A DNA stretch of 64,000 nt from Thalassospira sp. MCCC 1A01428 (GCF_002115825.1 NZ_JFJZ01000008.1:121650-185649); one strand, 5' to 3'. Positions 1 through 9,835 are shown, numbered from the stretch's first letter. A program made the numbers and translations. The notes: generated from the sequence alone by a model not told the origin.

Positions 1-1281
1 AGGCAAAAGACGCCCGATAATTTCGAACGCTTCATCCACCTGATCAAACGGGATGGTCAAGGGTGCCAAAAGACGCACCACATTGGCATATTCACCACTT
101 GGCATTAACAATAGCCCGTTCTGACGGGCCAGCTGCAATAAAGTTTGCAGTCGTTTTGGCGACGGCGCACCGTCATCATTGACCAGCTCAAAGGCCCGCA
201 TGGCACCGATGCCCCGCACGCCGCCAATCACATGTCCGCCTGGCAACAGGCGCAGTTTTTCAACATGATCCACATATCGCTGGCCTAACTGATTGGCCCG
301 GGACAGGATATTTTCGGTTTCCAGCACGTCAAACACGCCGGTTGCGGCCGCACAGGCAACCGGATTACCCGAATAGGTGCCGCCAAGGCCGCCCGGTGCC
401 ATCGCACTCATCACATCTTGCGCCCCGGTTAAGGCGGCAAGCGGAAAACCGCCGCCAATGCCCTTGCCCATCACCACAATATCGGGGCAGACCCCGGCAT
501 GTTCGATGGCAAACAATTTGCCCGTACGTGCAAAGCCGGACTGAATTTCATCGGCAATTAAAATCATACCATGCTGGTCGCACAGGTGACGCAGGCTTTG
601 CAAAAATGCAGACGAACAGGCGCGAAATCCGCCCTCGCCCTGCACCGGTTCAATCACCACCGCCGCAATTGATTGCGGTTCGGCAACAACCTTGAAAATC
701 CGGGCAATTGCCGCCAGCGCATCCGCATCTGATATATCGGCTTCGCGGCACGGATAAGGCACATGATGCACATTTCCGGGCAAAACCCCCAACCCGGCTT
801 TATAAGGGGCAACCTTGCCGGTCAGCGACAGGGTTGCCAATGTGCGGCCATGAAAGCCACCGTCAAAGGCGATAACGCTGCTGCGCCCGGTAAAGGCCCG
901 GGCCAGTTTCAGGGCGTTTTCCACCGCTTCGGCGCCGGAATTGGTTAACATCGATTTGGCGGGGCCTTCGATCGGGCAATGATCTGCCAGCCAGTCGGTT
1001 ACGGCAATATAGGGTTCATGGGGCAGCGCGTTAAAACAGCTATGGGTAAAACGTTCAAGCTGGGCGGCGACCTTTGCCATTACCACCGGGTGACGATGGC
1101 CCAGCGTTAAAACGCCAATGCCGCCAACAAAATCCAGATAACGTTTACCGTCACAATCCCAAACCACGGCATTTTCCCCCCGGTCGATATAAACCGGGTG
1201 CAAGGTGCGAATGCCGGCTGAAACCGACTGTTTTTGTCGGCTCGCAAGGCTGGATGAAACGGCAATATCATCGCGGGGCAT
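1..1281 (-). CDS. gabT: Class III aminotransferase, GabT-like (3' end cut by window)
   Basis: PLP-dependent omega-aminotransferase, most like 4-aminobutyrate/5-aminovalerate aminotransferase, moving the terminal amino group of GABA or a similar amine to 2-oxoglutarate in the cytoplasm. About 427 codons are visible from an ATG at 1281 preceded by GGAG; the stop lies beyond base 1. Family motifs are present in order: TNSGAEAVENALK near residue 113, FDGGFHGRT near 139, ADEIQSGFARTG near 243, and MGKGIGGGFP near 271 with the expected PLP lysine at 273. The start lies 90 bases after the FAD oxidase stop on the same strand, so the two probably share a transcript for amine or amino-acid breakdown. 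Exact substrate (GABA, putrescine, aminovalerate) cannot be set from sequence. Confidence 0.88.
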   Translation of the reverse strand, partial: MPRDDIAVSSSLASRQKQSVSAGIRTLHPVYIDRGENAVVWDCDGKRYLDFVGGIGVLTLGHRHPVVMAKVAAQLERFTHSCFNALPHEPYIAVTDWLADHCPIEGPAKSMLTNSGAEAVENALKLARAFTGRSSVIAFDGGFHGRTLATLSLTGKVAPYKAGLGVLPGNVHHVPYPCREADISDADALAAIARIFKVVAEPQSIAAVVIEPVQGEGGFRACSSAFLQSLRHLCDQHGMILIADEIQSGFARTGKLFAIEHAGVCPDIVVMGKGIGGGFPLAALTGAQDVMSAMAPGGLGGTYSGNPVACAAATGVFDVLETENILSRANQLGQRYVDHVEKLRLLPGGHVIGGVRGIGAMRAFELVNDDGAPSPKRLQTLLQLARQNGLLLMPSGEYANVVRLLAPLTIPFDQVDEAFEIIGRLLP

Positions 1282-1371
1282 TGTCGGTAGCTCCAGTTAA
1301 ATCCGGGATGAACGGCACAGGCAAAACCGTTCTGTTTCCTGTTTCACAAGGCTTGTTTTTATATCGTAACG

Positions 1372-2583
1372 TCAGATCACATTAAGCTCGCGCACCGGGG
1401 CATTGTCGCGCACACGTTCATAGCCAAACACCGACATATCAAGCGTTTGATAGCGCCCCGTTGCCACCAGTTCGCCCAGCGCGCGGCCCACAGCCGGGCT
1501 TTGTTGCAACCCATGGCCGGAAAAACCATTGGCAAACAGAAAATTGGGAACATCGGGATGCGGACCAACAATGGCGTTTTGATCCAGCAGGTTATAGGCA
1601 TAATGCCCGGCCCAGGAATTGACCACTTTAACCGCCTCGAACCGTTCGCAGCGCTGATACAGGCCGGGCCAGATAATGTCGTCAAACAGACTGTGATCAA
1701 CCTCGAAATCCCAACATTCGCCATCGCGGTCTGCCGGGGGCTGAATGCCGGTGATAAAATATTCACCTTCGGGTCGAAAATACAGGCCACTTGGGTCAAT
1801 CAGCATCGGGCATGTGGCAACAATATCGGCAGCATCGCGGCAGTTAAAAACAAAAATGCAGCGCTTGCGCGGCTCTACGGGAATATCAAGCCCGGCCATG
1901 CGCGCCACTTTGGTCGCCCCGGTGCCAGCGGCATTAATGACGGTGCCGCAGCTAAATTGCCGCCCATCGGCCAATGTCACGCCGGTAACACGGTTACCGT
2001 CGCGCAAAAGGGCTGAAACTTCACCCTCCACGATATCCGCCCCACGCAGCTTGGCCTGACGACGAAAAATTTGCAGCAGGGAATAGGCATCAAACCAGCC
2101 CTCGCCGGTGCGCCCCCAGCAGCCGGCAGATAAATCATCAACGCTCATCCACGGGTATTTCGCCTTTAGCTCACCTGGTTCCATCCAGGCAATATCGGCC
2201 CCGTGGGCCAACTGGGTTTGATGGTTACTGGTTAAAATATCGCGGCCATCGGGGGTGGCAAGCACCAGATACCCCTTTTCATGCAGGGAAATATCCGCAT
2301 CCGAGTCCACATCGCGTTTCAGGTTACGCAAAAACTCAATGCCATAACCCGACATTTCAATATTGATCGGGGTTGAAAATTGCTGGCGGATCGAGGCCGC
2401 AGAAAGGGCGGTCGAGCAAAATTCATAGCTGGAATCCTTTTCGATCACCAGCACCCGGCCATCAAAATCACTGCGCCCCAACAAATGCCATGCCGCCGAA
2501 CAGCCGATAACTCCGCCGCCAACAATGATGACATCATAAAACTCGCCACTTACACCCATAAAAGCCAACTTCCCGATAAACAT
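1372..2583 (-). CDS. FAD-dependent oxidoreductase, DAO family
   Basis: A D-amino acid oxidase/sarcosine oxidase type flavoenzyme (DAO superfamily) of 403 residues, the usual length. The N-terminal dinucleotide-binding motif IIVGGGVIGCSAAWHLL is clear, and the segment with STALSAASIRQQFS resembles the FOXRED1-like branch. The C-terminal NGFSGHGLQQSPAVGRALGEL is the typical flavin-closing motif. It probably oxidises a secondary or primary amine and works with the downstream aminotransferase. The first ATG is at 2583, but a second ATG at 2559 has GGGAAG nine bases ahead and starts directly before the flavin motif, so the shorter form (395 residues) may be the true one. The LysR gene is divergent. 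Confidence 0.85.
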   Translation of the reverse strand: MFIGKLAFMGVSGEFYDVIIVGGGVIGCSAAWHLLGRSDFDGRVLVIEKDSSYEFCSTALSAASIRQQFSTPINIEMSGYGIEFLRNLKRDVDSDADISLHEKGYLVLATPDGRDILTSNHQTQLAHGADIAWMEPGELKAKYPWMSVDDLSAGCWGRTGEGWFDAYSLLQIFRRQAKLRGADIVEGEVSALLRDGNRVTGVTLADGRQFSCGTVINAAGTGATKVARMAGLDIPVEPRKRCIFVFNCRDAADIVATCPMLIDPSGLYFRPEGEYFITGIQPPADRDGECWDFEVDHSLFDDIIWPGLYQRCERFEAVKVVNSWAGHYAYNLLDQNAIVGPHPDVPNFLFANGFSGHGLQQSPAVGRALGELVATGRYQTLDMSVFGYERVRDNAPVRELNVI

Positions 2584-2987
2584 AACGAAACCGGAACAAC
2601 CATTGGTTTTCCTGAAAATCGTTATTTTTGTTGTTTAACTGCCCGCTTTGTTTCAACGGGGCTGATCTGCAAAATAGCCGATGTTTTTCGACCCGAAAAG
2701 CGAACTTGCGACGTGACAATGCCGGTTATGCCACAGGGTTGGTGGGGCCAAACCACAGGGCCTTAAAGGCCATGACAAATGCGATACCCACAGGAAACAT
2801 AACGACAGACCGTACGTCGCATTTTTCCATTTTATCGCAATCAACACCTTGCAATCGTCACGCGGGCGGCGCGAGGGCGCTTTCCGGGCCGCTCACACGC
2901 TAGGCCTTGGCGAAGGGCATCGCAAACGATATATTGGCACGATATCATTCCATTTCGGAATGAAGTATTGAGGCGGGAGTTCCCCGG
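2584..2987. other. Divergent intergenic region
   Basis: About 400 bases between the FAD oxidase and the divergent LysR gene. No convincing gene is seen. It should hold both promoters. The only clear structure is the inverted repeat listed separately next to the lysR start. Confidence 0.6.
2945..2963. promoter_or_regulatory. Inverted repeat, possible LysR operator
   Basis: Perfect 7-base arms TCATTCC and GGAATGA around a 5-base spacer, ending 24 bases before the lysR ATG. Its size and place suit an autoregulatory LysR-family site. The assignment is inferred from position. Confidence 0.45.
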
Positions 2988-3941
2988 ATGCGTCGTGTTT
3001 TACCGTCTTTAACAGCCCTGCAGTTTTTCGAGGCATCGGCCCGCCATCTTAGCTTTACCAAGGCAGCACAGGAACTTAACGTAACCCAAAGTGCGATCAG
3101 CCGACAGGTAAGGTCGCTGGAGGAATATCTGGGCCGGGATCTGTTTCGACGCATTCGCCAACGTCTTAAACTTACCCCGGCGGGCGATGCCTATGCCGCC
3201 CAGGTGCGCGACCTTTTGGACCGCGCCGAAGCCGCCACGTTGCAAGTTATGGCCTATAGCGGCGAAGGCGGCATGCTAAATGTGGGCACCCTGCCCACCT
3301 TCGGGGCGCGCTGGCTGGTACCGCGTCTGGGCGATTTTCGCACCGCCTGGCCCGACATTCAGTTAAACCTGATCACGCAAATCCGCCCGTTTGACTTTGC
3401 CGAGGAAGCGATTGATATCGCCATTCATTTTGGCGAGGCAAACTGGCCGGGATGCGTTTTTCACCGCCTGATGGGCGAAACCCTGATCCCGGTATGTGCG
3501 CCCAAACTGCTAAAAGACAACGACGATTTACCCATTGCGCGTGACCGCATTCGCAATTGCACGCTGTTACAACACGCCACCCGCCCCACCGCCTGGCAGG
3601 ACTGGTTGATGGCCGCCGGTGTGCCCGCCGTCGATGATCTGGCAGGGCCGCGATTTGAACATTTTCATATGGTGATACAAGCCGCTGTTGCCGGGCTGGG
3701 GCTGGCCTTAATGCCGGAATTTCTGGTACGCGAAGAACTCGACAATGGCCGTCTTCTGGCCCCGTTTGATCTAAGCATCCCCAGTCATCATGCCTATTAC
3801 GTTGTTTACCCCGAAGAAAAGGAAAGCACCTTTGCCGTGCGCGCCTTTCGCGACTGGATCCTGACCGCCAGTGGCAACAACCCGGTTGGCAAGGTTATTG
3901 GTGAAAATCAACAAGGTGACATGGCCCTTGCAAGTGCCTGA
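2988..3941 (+). CDS. LysR-family regulator, GcvA-like
   Basis: One-component transcription factor of 317 residues. The N-terminal winged helix-turn-helix is typical (LTALQFFEASARHLSFTKAAQEL, then VTQSAISRQVRSLEEYLG, residues about 8-52), followed by a periplasmic-binding-fold effector domain to about residue 295. The sequence style SLTALQFFEAS... resembles the GcvA subgroup. It is divergent from the amine oxidase and aminotransferase genes and probably controls them in response to an amine or amino acid, which is inferred from arrangement. The ATG has GGGAG about 11 bases ahead. Nothing looks broken. Confidence 0.88.
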   Translation: MRRVLPSLTALQFFEASARHLSFTKAAQELNVTQSAISRQVRSLEEYLGRDLFRRIRQRLKLTPAGDAYAAQVRDLLDRAEAATLQVMAYSGEGGMLNVGTLPTFGARWLVPRLGDFRTAWPDIQLNLITQIRPFDFAEEAIDIAIHFGEANWPGCVFHRLMGETLIPVCAPKLLKDNDDLPIARDRIRNCTLLQHATRPTAWQDWLMAAGVPAVDDLAGPRFEHFHMVIQAAVAGLGLALMPEFLVREELDNGRLLAPFDLSIPSHHAYYVVYPEEKESTFAVRAFRDWILTASGNNPVGKVIGENQQGDMALASA

Positions 3942-4058
3942 TCTTTGTTTTTGATTGCACCACATCCCGGCCCCCCCTAATGTTTTTCAGCCCGCAAGCC
4001 ATATATAACAAAACGGGCGTCAAATTGATCAATCGGGGTAGCACAAAGGGGAATAACT

Positions 4059-5780
4059 TTGTCGGTCGTGGAGAGCAGCCTTCATCTTTTTCAAATCGAA
4101 GCAGAAGACTTCGTAAAATTTCAACGCGTTTCAGATGTTGTATTTGCCCCCATGGGACAAAGGGCAAAACAGTTTTACCAGATCATTTCTGAAAACGTCG
4201 CGGTGAAGATCGACGATGCCCGGATAGAAAAGCTGACAGCGCTGCTTGAAACCCACTGGACACGCCTGTTTAACGGCAAGATCGACCGTAAATTAAGTGA
4301 TCAGGCGGCTGAACTGGCGCAATTGCACGCCGGGGCCGGGGTTTCACCCGCCACCATCATTCTGGCAATGTCCACTGTGCAGCAATCGCTTGCCACCGGC
4401 ATTTTGGGCCGCTTTCGATGGAATATTGGTCAGGCAGGGGCCCTGGCGACCCTGGCAAATACCACCCTGATGTTTGATTTAAACCTGCTGCTAACCCCAA
4501 ATACAAACAATACCGCGCCGGGCGCCAACCCCGCCCAGGGCAGCCATGCAAAGGCCCTGTCAGAAACCGAATTTGCCGACAAATTGATGGACCGCACCAT
4601 GGATATGTCGGTTGCAATCAATGAAGGGGTTATTTCCAACGCCAAAATGATGCGTGGCCTGCAACAGGTTGATCATCGGGCACGCTCCATTTCCAGCGCC
4701 ATTGATGAAATGGTCGAAGGCATTAACAGCATTAATGAAAACAGCAGCTTTGCCGCCGCCAATGCCGCCGAAGCCATCGAAGCCACGCGCAATGGCCAGG
4801 AAACCGTGTCAAACGCTGTTGCCGGAATGGACGATATCGCCAGCGCCGTTTCAGATGCCGCCGAGCGGGTGGGTATTTTGGCCGAAGCCTCCGAAAGGAT
4901 TGGCGAAATTGTGCAGTCGATCGAAGATATTGCCAGCCAAACCAACCTTTTGGCCTTAAACGCCACCATCGAAGCCGCCCGCGCCGGCGAAGCGGGCAAA
5001 GGGTTTGCCGTGGTCGCGGGCGAGGTAAAATCGCTTAGCCAGCAAACAGCCCGCGCAACCGAGGAAATCCGCCAGCGCATTGGCAATTTGCAAGAAGAAA
5101 TGCGCAATATTGTCGAAGCCATGGCCCGCGGCACCCAGGCCGTAACCAACGGCCAGCAAGTGATTGGCGAAGTTTCCACCCGGATCGAGGATATCGGCGT
5201 AAAAATGGGCGATTCGACCCGCCGGATCGAAGATATTTCCCACATTCTGGCCGAACAAACCCGATCCGCCGATGCCGTGCAAAGTGGCATTTCCGAAATT
5301 GCCCGCCAGACCGGCGATCAGGTCAGCGCCATTCGCTCCATCATTGACGTGATTGGCAATGTGGAAAGCCTGATCGATGTTCAAATCAGCGAACTGGTGC
5401 AATATGACATCCCCAACCGCACCATTCGCAGTGCCAAGGCCGACCATTCGGTTTATTGCAAACAAATCGCCGAAATACTGGCCGGTCTTGCCAGCGAACA
5501 TGACCCGTCAATGACCAAATCCACCACCTGCCGGTTTGGTAAATGGTATGATGGCCCCGCGTCCGAACCCTTCCGCCACCTTAGCGCCTATAAGGCGATA
5601 AAGGCCTCACACCAGACCCAGCATGACGAAGGTGCCGCAGCCCTTGCCGCCTGTCGCAAAAAAGACATGGCCACCGCTCAGGCCCACTTTACCCGAATGG
5701 AAGCCGCCACCCGCGAGGTTCTGGAAAAACTGGGTCAGCTTGCCAGCGAAGCCCGCACTATCACCGCACAGCAAGCCTGA
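4059..5780 (+). CDS. Globin-coupled-type soluble chemoreceptor with CZB domain
   Basis: Methyl-accepting chemotaxis protein of 573 residues with no membrane segment, so cytoplasmic. The first 150 residues look like a protoglobin/globin-coupled sensor: helical, with [18 protein letters not shown] (residues 87-104) matching the family motif around the proximal haem histidine, here His90. The signalling hairpin is canonical ([20 protein letters not shown] at 291-310). The C-terminus is a chemoreceptor zinc-binding (CZB) domain: His463 in DHSVYCK, Cys491 in CRFGKWYDG and His518/His522 in SHQTQH. The start is TTG at 4059, with AAGGGG eight bases ahead. Likely role: aerotaxis or redox taxis through haem, tuned by zinc or hypochlorite via CZB. 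It converges on the haem-uptake operon with no gap. The globin call is weaker than the MCP and CZB calls. Confidence 0.85.
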   Translation: MSVVESSLHLFQIEAEDFVKFQRVSDVVFAPMGQRAKQFYQIISENVAVKIDDARIEKLTALLETHWTRLFNGKIDRKLSDQAAELAQLHAGAGVSPATIILAMSTVQQSLATGILGRFRWNIGQAGALATLANTTLMFDLNLLLTPNTNNTAPGANPAQGSHAKALSETEFADKLMDRTMDMSVAINEGVISNAKMMRGLQQVDHRARSISSAIDEMVEGINSINENSSFAAANAAEAIEATRNGQETVSNAVAGMDDIASAVSDAAERVGILAEASERIGEIVQSIEDIASQTNLLALNATIEAARAGEAGKGFAVVAGEVKSLSQQTARATEEIRQRIGNLQEEMRNIVEAMARGTQAVTNGQQVIGEVSTRIEDIGVKMGDSTRRIEDISHILAEQTRSADAVQSGISEIARQTGDQVSAIRSIIDVIGNVESLIDVQISELVQYDIPNRTIRSAKADHSVYCKQIAEILAGLASEHDPSMTKSTTCRFGKWYDGPASEPFRHLSAYKAIKASHQTQHDEGAAALAACRKKDMATAQAHFTRMEAATREVLEKLGQLASEARTITAQQA

Positions 5781-6650
5781 TCAGGCAAACCCGGCCCGGC
5801 TTATAAGGATGTCAGTTGCACCATCCGGGTCGGGCACCGCCCGGATCGGGCTTTCAAATACATCGCTTAGCAGATCAGGCCGCATGACCTGGTCTGTCGG
5901 GCCTTGGGCCGCGACCCGCCCCTTGCGCAAAATCACCACCCGGTCGGCATAACCGCAGACCTGGTTGAAATCGTGCAAGATCATCAAAACCCCGGTTTTA
6001 TGGTACTGTGCTTGCATACGCGCAATCGAGAGCAAACCATGCTGATGGCTAATATCCAGCCCGGCGGTTGGTTCATCAAGCAACAAAAAACGCGCCGGAT
6101 GGCGGATGCTTTGGGGTGTGTCGCGTGTATCGACCACATCGGATGTATAGGCAGATGAATCCACTCCGGCGCTGTCAGGCATCCCCCATAATTGCACCAG
6201 GGCACGTGCCAAATGCACCCGCTGTTTTTCACCGCCCGAAAGGGCGGGATAGGCATAGTCAGCCAAATGGGCAATATCGGCCAATGCGATGGCTTTTTCC
6301 ACCAGATCGCGGTCAATTTTCCGGGATGATGTTTTACGAAAGGGTGCCCGGCCCAGCAAAACCACATCGCGCACGATGAAAGGAAATGCCATTGCGGCAG
6401 CCTGCGGCATCACAGCACGGTTTTGCGCCAGGGCAAGGGCGGGCACATGGGCAATATCAACCCCGTTTTGGGTTACACGCCCTTTATTTGGGGCAATCTC
6501 GCCCGCCAGCACCTTTAACAGGGTCGATTTACCCGCCCCGTTGGGGCCTAAAACCGCCAGAACCTCGCCAGGATGAAGGATTAGCGATACATCGTCTAAC
6601 AAGGTCTGTCCGCGCACGGCAAAGGTCACATTTTGGGCACACAGGGTCAT
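5781..6650 (-). CDS. hmuV: Haemin ABC importer, ATP-binding subunit
   Basis: Energises haemin import across the inner membrane. About 289 residues from the ATG at 6650, which overlaps the hmuU stop as ATGA. An in-frame upstream extension to 6797 is only read-through of hmuU. Walker A GPNGAGKST, signature ALSGGEKQRVHLARAL, Walker B FLLLDEPTAGLD and the switch histidine in LMILHDFNQ are all present. Between signature and Walker B there is an extra stretch of roughly 20 residues rich in Ser, Asp and Thr, which many HmuV proteins lack; the frame stays open. Last gene of hmuSTUV, ending one base after the chemoreceptor stop on the opposite strand. Confidence 0.92.
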   Translation of the reverse strand: MTLCAQNVTFAVRGQTLLDDVSLILHPGEVLAVLGPNGAGKSTLLKVLAGEIAPNKGRVTQNGVDIAHVPALALAQNRAVMPQAAAMAFPFIVRDVVLLGRAPFRKTSSRKIDRDLVEKAIALADIAHLADYAYPALSGGEKQRVHLARALVQLWGMPDSAGVDSSAYTSDVVDTRDTPQSIRHPARFLLLDEPTAGLDISHQHGLLSIARMQAQYHKTGVLMILHDFNQVCGYADRVVILRKGRVAAQGPTDQVMRPDLLSDVFESPIRAVPDPDGATDILISRAGFA

Positions 6651-7789
6651 ATCCGCCGCCTTTTCTTTTCGCGCATCAAAAGCCCCAGAAAGAACGGCCC
6701 GCCCAATATCCCGGTGACCAGACCAATCGGCAATTCGGCGGGTAACACAATAATCCGCGCCACGGCATCGGCACCAACCAACAAAATTGCCCCGCATAAA
6801 GCCGATGCCGGAAGCACAATTTTGTTATCCGGCCCGCAAACCAGCCGCACCAGGTGCGGGGCCAGCAAGCCCACAAAGGCAATAATCCCCGAAACCGCCA
6901 CCGCCGCGCCAACAACAAGGGCGGTGATAATGGTCGCCCGGCGTTTTAAGGCCTCGACCTCAAGCCCCAAATGGCGGGCTTCGGCCTCGCCAAGCAAAAA
7001 CAGGTTTAAGGGAGTACCCAGCATCAGCAAATATGCCATCCCGGCTGCCATCCCCACAAGGGCCGGCACATCCGCCGGGCCATTGCCCGACAAAGCGCCC
7101 ATTTGCCAGAATGTCAGGCTGCGCAACTGGGCATCGTCGGCCAGATAGGTGAAAATCCCCACCCCGGCAATCGCAATGGCATTAATTGCCACCCCGATCA
7201 GCAGCATGATCGCGGCATCGGTATGCCCGTCCTGGCGCGATAAAACCCTTATCACCCCTGTTGCCAGCCCGGACCCCAAAAAGGCCGCCACCGGCACCCC
7301 ATAGGGGCCAATAGCGGCATAATGGCTACCTAAAAGGGCATGACCACACACTATCATCGCCACCGCCCCACAGGCCGCACTGGCCGACACGCCAATAATT
7401 CCGGGGTCGGCAATCGGGTTCCGAAACAGGCTTTGCATCACGGTTCCCGCAACGCCCAAGGCCGCACCTATCACAATTGCGCGTATGATGCGCGGCAGGC
7501 GCAGGCTATCCAGCACGCGGGCGCTAAAATCATCCACGCTGCTACCGGCCAAGCCTGTTTTATCGGCCAGATGCCACAGCACCTTGGCAACCCCAATGTC
7601 AGCCCCGCCAACCCCCAACGAAATGACAACAGCAACCTGCAAAAGCACAAACAATGCCAGCAAAGACAGGGCTTTTCGGCTTATGCGTCCCCGCCCGTCC
7701 GCGTCATCGCCGATAACATACAAGGCGGACAAAACCCGGCAGGCCTGCTTGAGTGTACCAGCCCCCATTTTGAGCATTGGCAAAGTCAT
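6647..7789 (-). CDS. hmuU: Haemin ABC importer, permease
   Basis: FecCD/BtuC-family inner-membrane permease, 380 residues, forming the haem channel as a homodimer. About ten hydrophobic helices are visible, with the family segment LRLPRIIRAIVIGAALGVAGTVMQSLFRNPIADPGIIGVSA and the C-terminal LPIGLVTGILGGPFFLGLL. An unusually long N-terminal part of about 50 residues precedes the first helix. It overlaps hmuT by four bases upstream and hmuV downstream, so translation is probably coupled. Confidence 0.92.
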   Translation of the reverse strand: MTLPMLKMGAGTLKQACRVLSALYVIGDDADGRGRISRKALSLLALFVLLQVAVVISLGVGGADIGVAKVLWHLADKTGLAGSSVDDFSARVLDSLRLPRIIRAIVIGAALGVAGTVMQSLFRNPIADPGIIGVSASAACGAVAMIVCGHALLGSHYAAIGPYGVPVAAFLGSGLATGVIRVLSRQDGHTDAAIMLLIGVAINAIAIAGVGIFTYLADDAQLRSLTFWQMGALSGNGPADVPALVGMAAGMAYLLMLGTPLNLFLLGEAEARHLGLEVEALKRRATIITALVVGAAVAVSGIIAFVGLLAPHLVRLVCGPDNKIVLPASALCGAILLVGADAVARIIVLPAELPIGLVTGILGGPFFLGLLMREKKRRRI

Positions 7790-8664
7790 TGCATGGCGTC
7801 GTATTGCTGAATTTGCATGGCAAGATCGCGAATTTCACCAACTGAGCGCGGGCCAAAGCCCAAAATGGTCGAGGCCGACACCGTTAACACATGGCCGGCA
7901 GCCACGGCCTTGTGCAAACCCAAAACCGGGTCGGCTTGCAACCCGGCCAGCCCGCCAAGCTGATCGAGCGTTGAAGACGTTACCATAACGTAATCAGCGC
8001 CGTTGGCTGCGATAATTTCGGGAGAAACGGGTTTAAACCCGTCATACCCTGCCATCGGGTTTTCCCCGCCAATCAACGCGATAATTTCGTTCGCGGTGGT
8101 ATGCGCCCCGGCCGACATCGGCTGCCCGTGCCCTACCGACATCAAAAACACAATTTTCTTGCGGTTTGCCCCTGTCTTGTTCCCACCAGCCAGATGCTGA
8201 AGCGCTTCAATATCGGCTTTCACCTGATGTGCCAATATCTGCCCCTGACCCTCGCGGCCAAGGGCCGTTGCCGCCACCATGATCGCATCGGGCAGGTTTT
8301 CAAGGGTGGCAAGAGACGGCAAAACCGTTACCGGAATACCAAGTGCTTGCAGATCATCCAAAACCGCTGTCGGGCCGCTGTCGGCGACGGCAATAACATG
8401 GTCGGGCTTCAGGCTGATAATGCCTTCTGCCGCCAGATTGCGCATATAGCCGACTTTGGGCAGGGTTTTCACCTTTTCAGGCCAGGTGCTGGTGGTGTCG
8501 GTGGCAACAACTATTTCCCCCGCGCCCAATGCAAAGACAATCTCGCTCGCCGGTGCACCAACCGTCACCACCCGTTTGGGCATATCGGCGGCAAAGGCAG
8601 GGAAACACAAACTGACGAAGCCAACCAACGCTGCGATAAAAACACCATAAAACCGCATGATCAT
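7786..8664 (-). CDS. hmuT: Haemin-binding periplasmic protein
   Basis: Substrate-binding protein of the haemin ABC importer, about 292 residues. The chosen ATG (8664) overlaps the hmuS stop as ATGA; a second ATG two codons on is possible. A signal peptide is clear (hydrophobic FIAALVGFVSLCFPAFA, cleavage after AFA). The mature protein has the type III binding-protein opening RVVTVGAPASEIVFALGAGEIVVATDTTSTWP, including the region where HmuT-type proteins bind haem. No outer-membrane receptor or TonB/ExbBD gene lies in the window, so these must be elsewhere. Confidence 0.9.
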   Translation of the reverse strand: MIMRFYGVFIAALVGFVSLCFPAFAADMPKRVVTVGAPASEIVFALGAGEIVVATDTTSTWPEKVKTLPKVGYMRNLAAEGIISLKPDHVIAVADSGPTAVLDDLQALGIPVTVLPSLATLENLPDAIMVAATALGREGQGQILAHQVKADIEALQHLAGGNKTGANRKKIVFLMSVGHGQPMSAGAHTTANEIIALIGGENPMAGYDGFKPVSPEIIAANGADYVMVTSSTLDQLGGLAGLQADPVLGLHKAVAAGHVLTVSASTILGFGPRSVGEIRDLAMQIQQYDAMQ

Positions 8665-9719
8665 CCCCCCGCCTTCATCAATCGTGCGGATGCCAGCCGG
8701 GGCATATCTTCGGCCAGCTTTTGCCAATCGGGGTTTTCCGGGTCCTTGGGCGCGCGTTGACCACACAGGATGGCAAAGTTGTTATGCGCGGCGTCATAAA
8801 GCTCGATCGTGGTAATTACACCCTCGCGAATCGGCTTGCGCACCAGCCACATTTCCGCCAAATGATCGGCCCGTAAATGCAGGGTAAAACGCGGGTCCAT
8901 CACATTGACCCAGTTATCCATCACCCGAATGGTGTTGATCGGCCCGGTATGAATTTGAATGGCCCCCGAATTACCAACAAAAACCATAATCGGCACCTGG
9001 CGGGTGGCTGCATTTTCCAGCAAGTTTTGAAAATGGGCCGGGTCAAGCTGCTCGGCAAATTCCGCCCCTGCCAGGCGCAATCCCTGATGCCGCCCCAGGT
9101 TAAAATCTTTCAACAGGCCGTGAAACTGATGCACGTCTGTCATCCGTGCCCAATGGGCACGCCAGTTTTTAATATCCACATCCTGATCCGCCCGCGTAAC
9201 CGGGGCGGGCAAAGGCGGCAAAACCGCTATTTCCGGGCTTTGATCGGGCGCGCCAAAATCGCTTACCAATGCCTCATAGGCCGCGAGATCGGATTTATCG
9301 GTTAGAAAGATTTTATGGATCGCGGTGCCATCATGACCAAAAAACTGCAAACTGCGGCGCCCACGCGCATTTATCGCAAAGCCAAAACCCCAATGGCCCA
9401 AAAACAGCCGTAAATCGACATCGCCATTTAACACCAGCCCCATATCGCCATGAATGCTGACTGCGCCAAATGTGCCGGTTTTTTCATGCACAACACTGGG
9501 GTTGCGCGTTAACACCATTACCTCGCCAAGGTCTTCTAGCCGCCTGATCACATCGCCCCAATCGGCATCCATCCTTGTGACCGTGGTTCCGCACCCTGCT
9601 GCTACCAGTTCGGCTTCGCTAATCTCAAGTTGCCGCGCAATATCAACGGCATAGCCCTTGGCGGTTCCGGTAGCAAAACCCGTCCAGGCCTTTGCAATAT
9701 CGGTTAATTCTGGTGTCAT
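8661..9719 (-). CDS. hmuS: Haemin-degrading factor HmuS/ChuX-HemS family
   Basis: Cytoplasmic haem-handling or haem-degrading protein, about 352 residues, made of two similar halves as in HemS/ChuS/HmuS. The second half holds HQFHGLLKDFNLGRHQ and LHLRADHLAEMWLVRKP, matching the family segments that surround haem. The ATG at 9719 has AGGA about nine bases ahead; the frame is open further upstream but runs through the Fur box and has no fitting start. First gene of hmuSTUV, with the Fur box 90-116 bases ahead, so it is expected to be expressed under iron limitation. Confidence 0.9.
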   Translation of the reverse strand: MTPELTDIAKAWTGFATGTAKGYAVDIARQLEISEAELVAAGCGTTVTRMDADWGDVIRRLEDLGEVMVLTRNPSVVHEKTGTFGAVSIHGDMGLVLNGDVDLRLFLGHWGFGFAINARGRRSLQFFGHDGTAIHKIFLTDKSDLAAYEALVSDFGAPDQSPEIAVLPPLPAPVTRADQDVDIKNWRAHWARMTDVHQFHGLLKDFNLGRHQGLRLAGAEFAEQLDPAHFQNLLENAATRQVPIMVFVGNSGAIQIHTGPINTIRVMDNWVNVMDPRFTLHLRADHLAEMWLVRKPIREGVITTIELYDAAHNNFAILCGQRAPKDPENPDWQKLAEDMPRLASARLMKAGG

Positions 9720-9809
9720 ATCGTCACTTTCCTGGCGTGATGGATGTTTCCTGCGGCAAAACCGCCTGAACCCATGACGAAGCAATACATCTGTTTTCTG
9801 AAACTTATT

Positions 9810-9835
9810 TTGATAATAACAATTATTATTATCAA
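9810..9835. promoter_or_regulatory. Fur box of the hmu operon
   Basis: Perfect 10-base arms TTGATAATAA and TTATTATCAA around CAATTA. This closely follows the GATAAT-hexamer Fur consensus and lies about 90 bases before hmuS, where the promoter should be. Fur (or a close family member) is the natural reader. The rest of the region 9720-10047 contains only the terminator of the MFS gene; no gene is seen. Confidence 0.8.
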
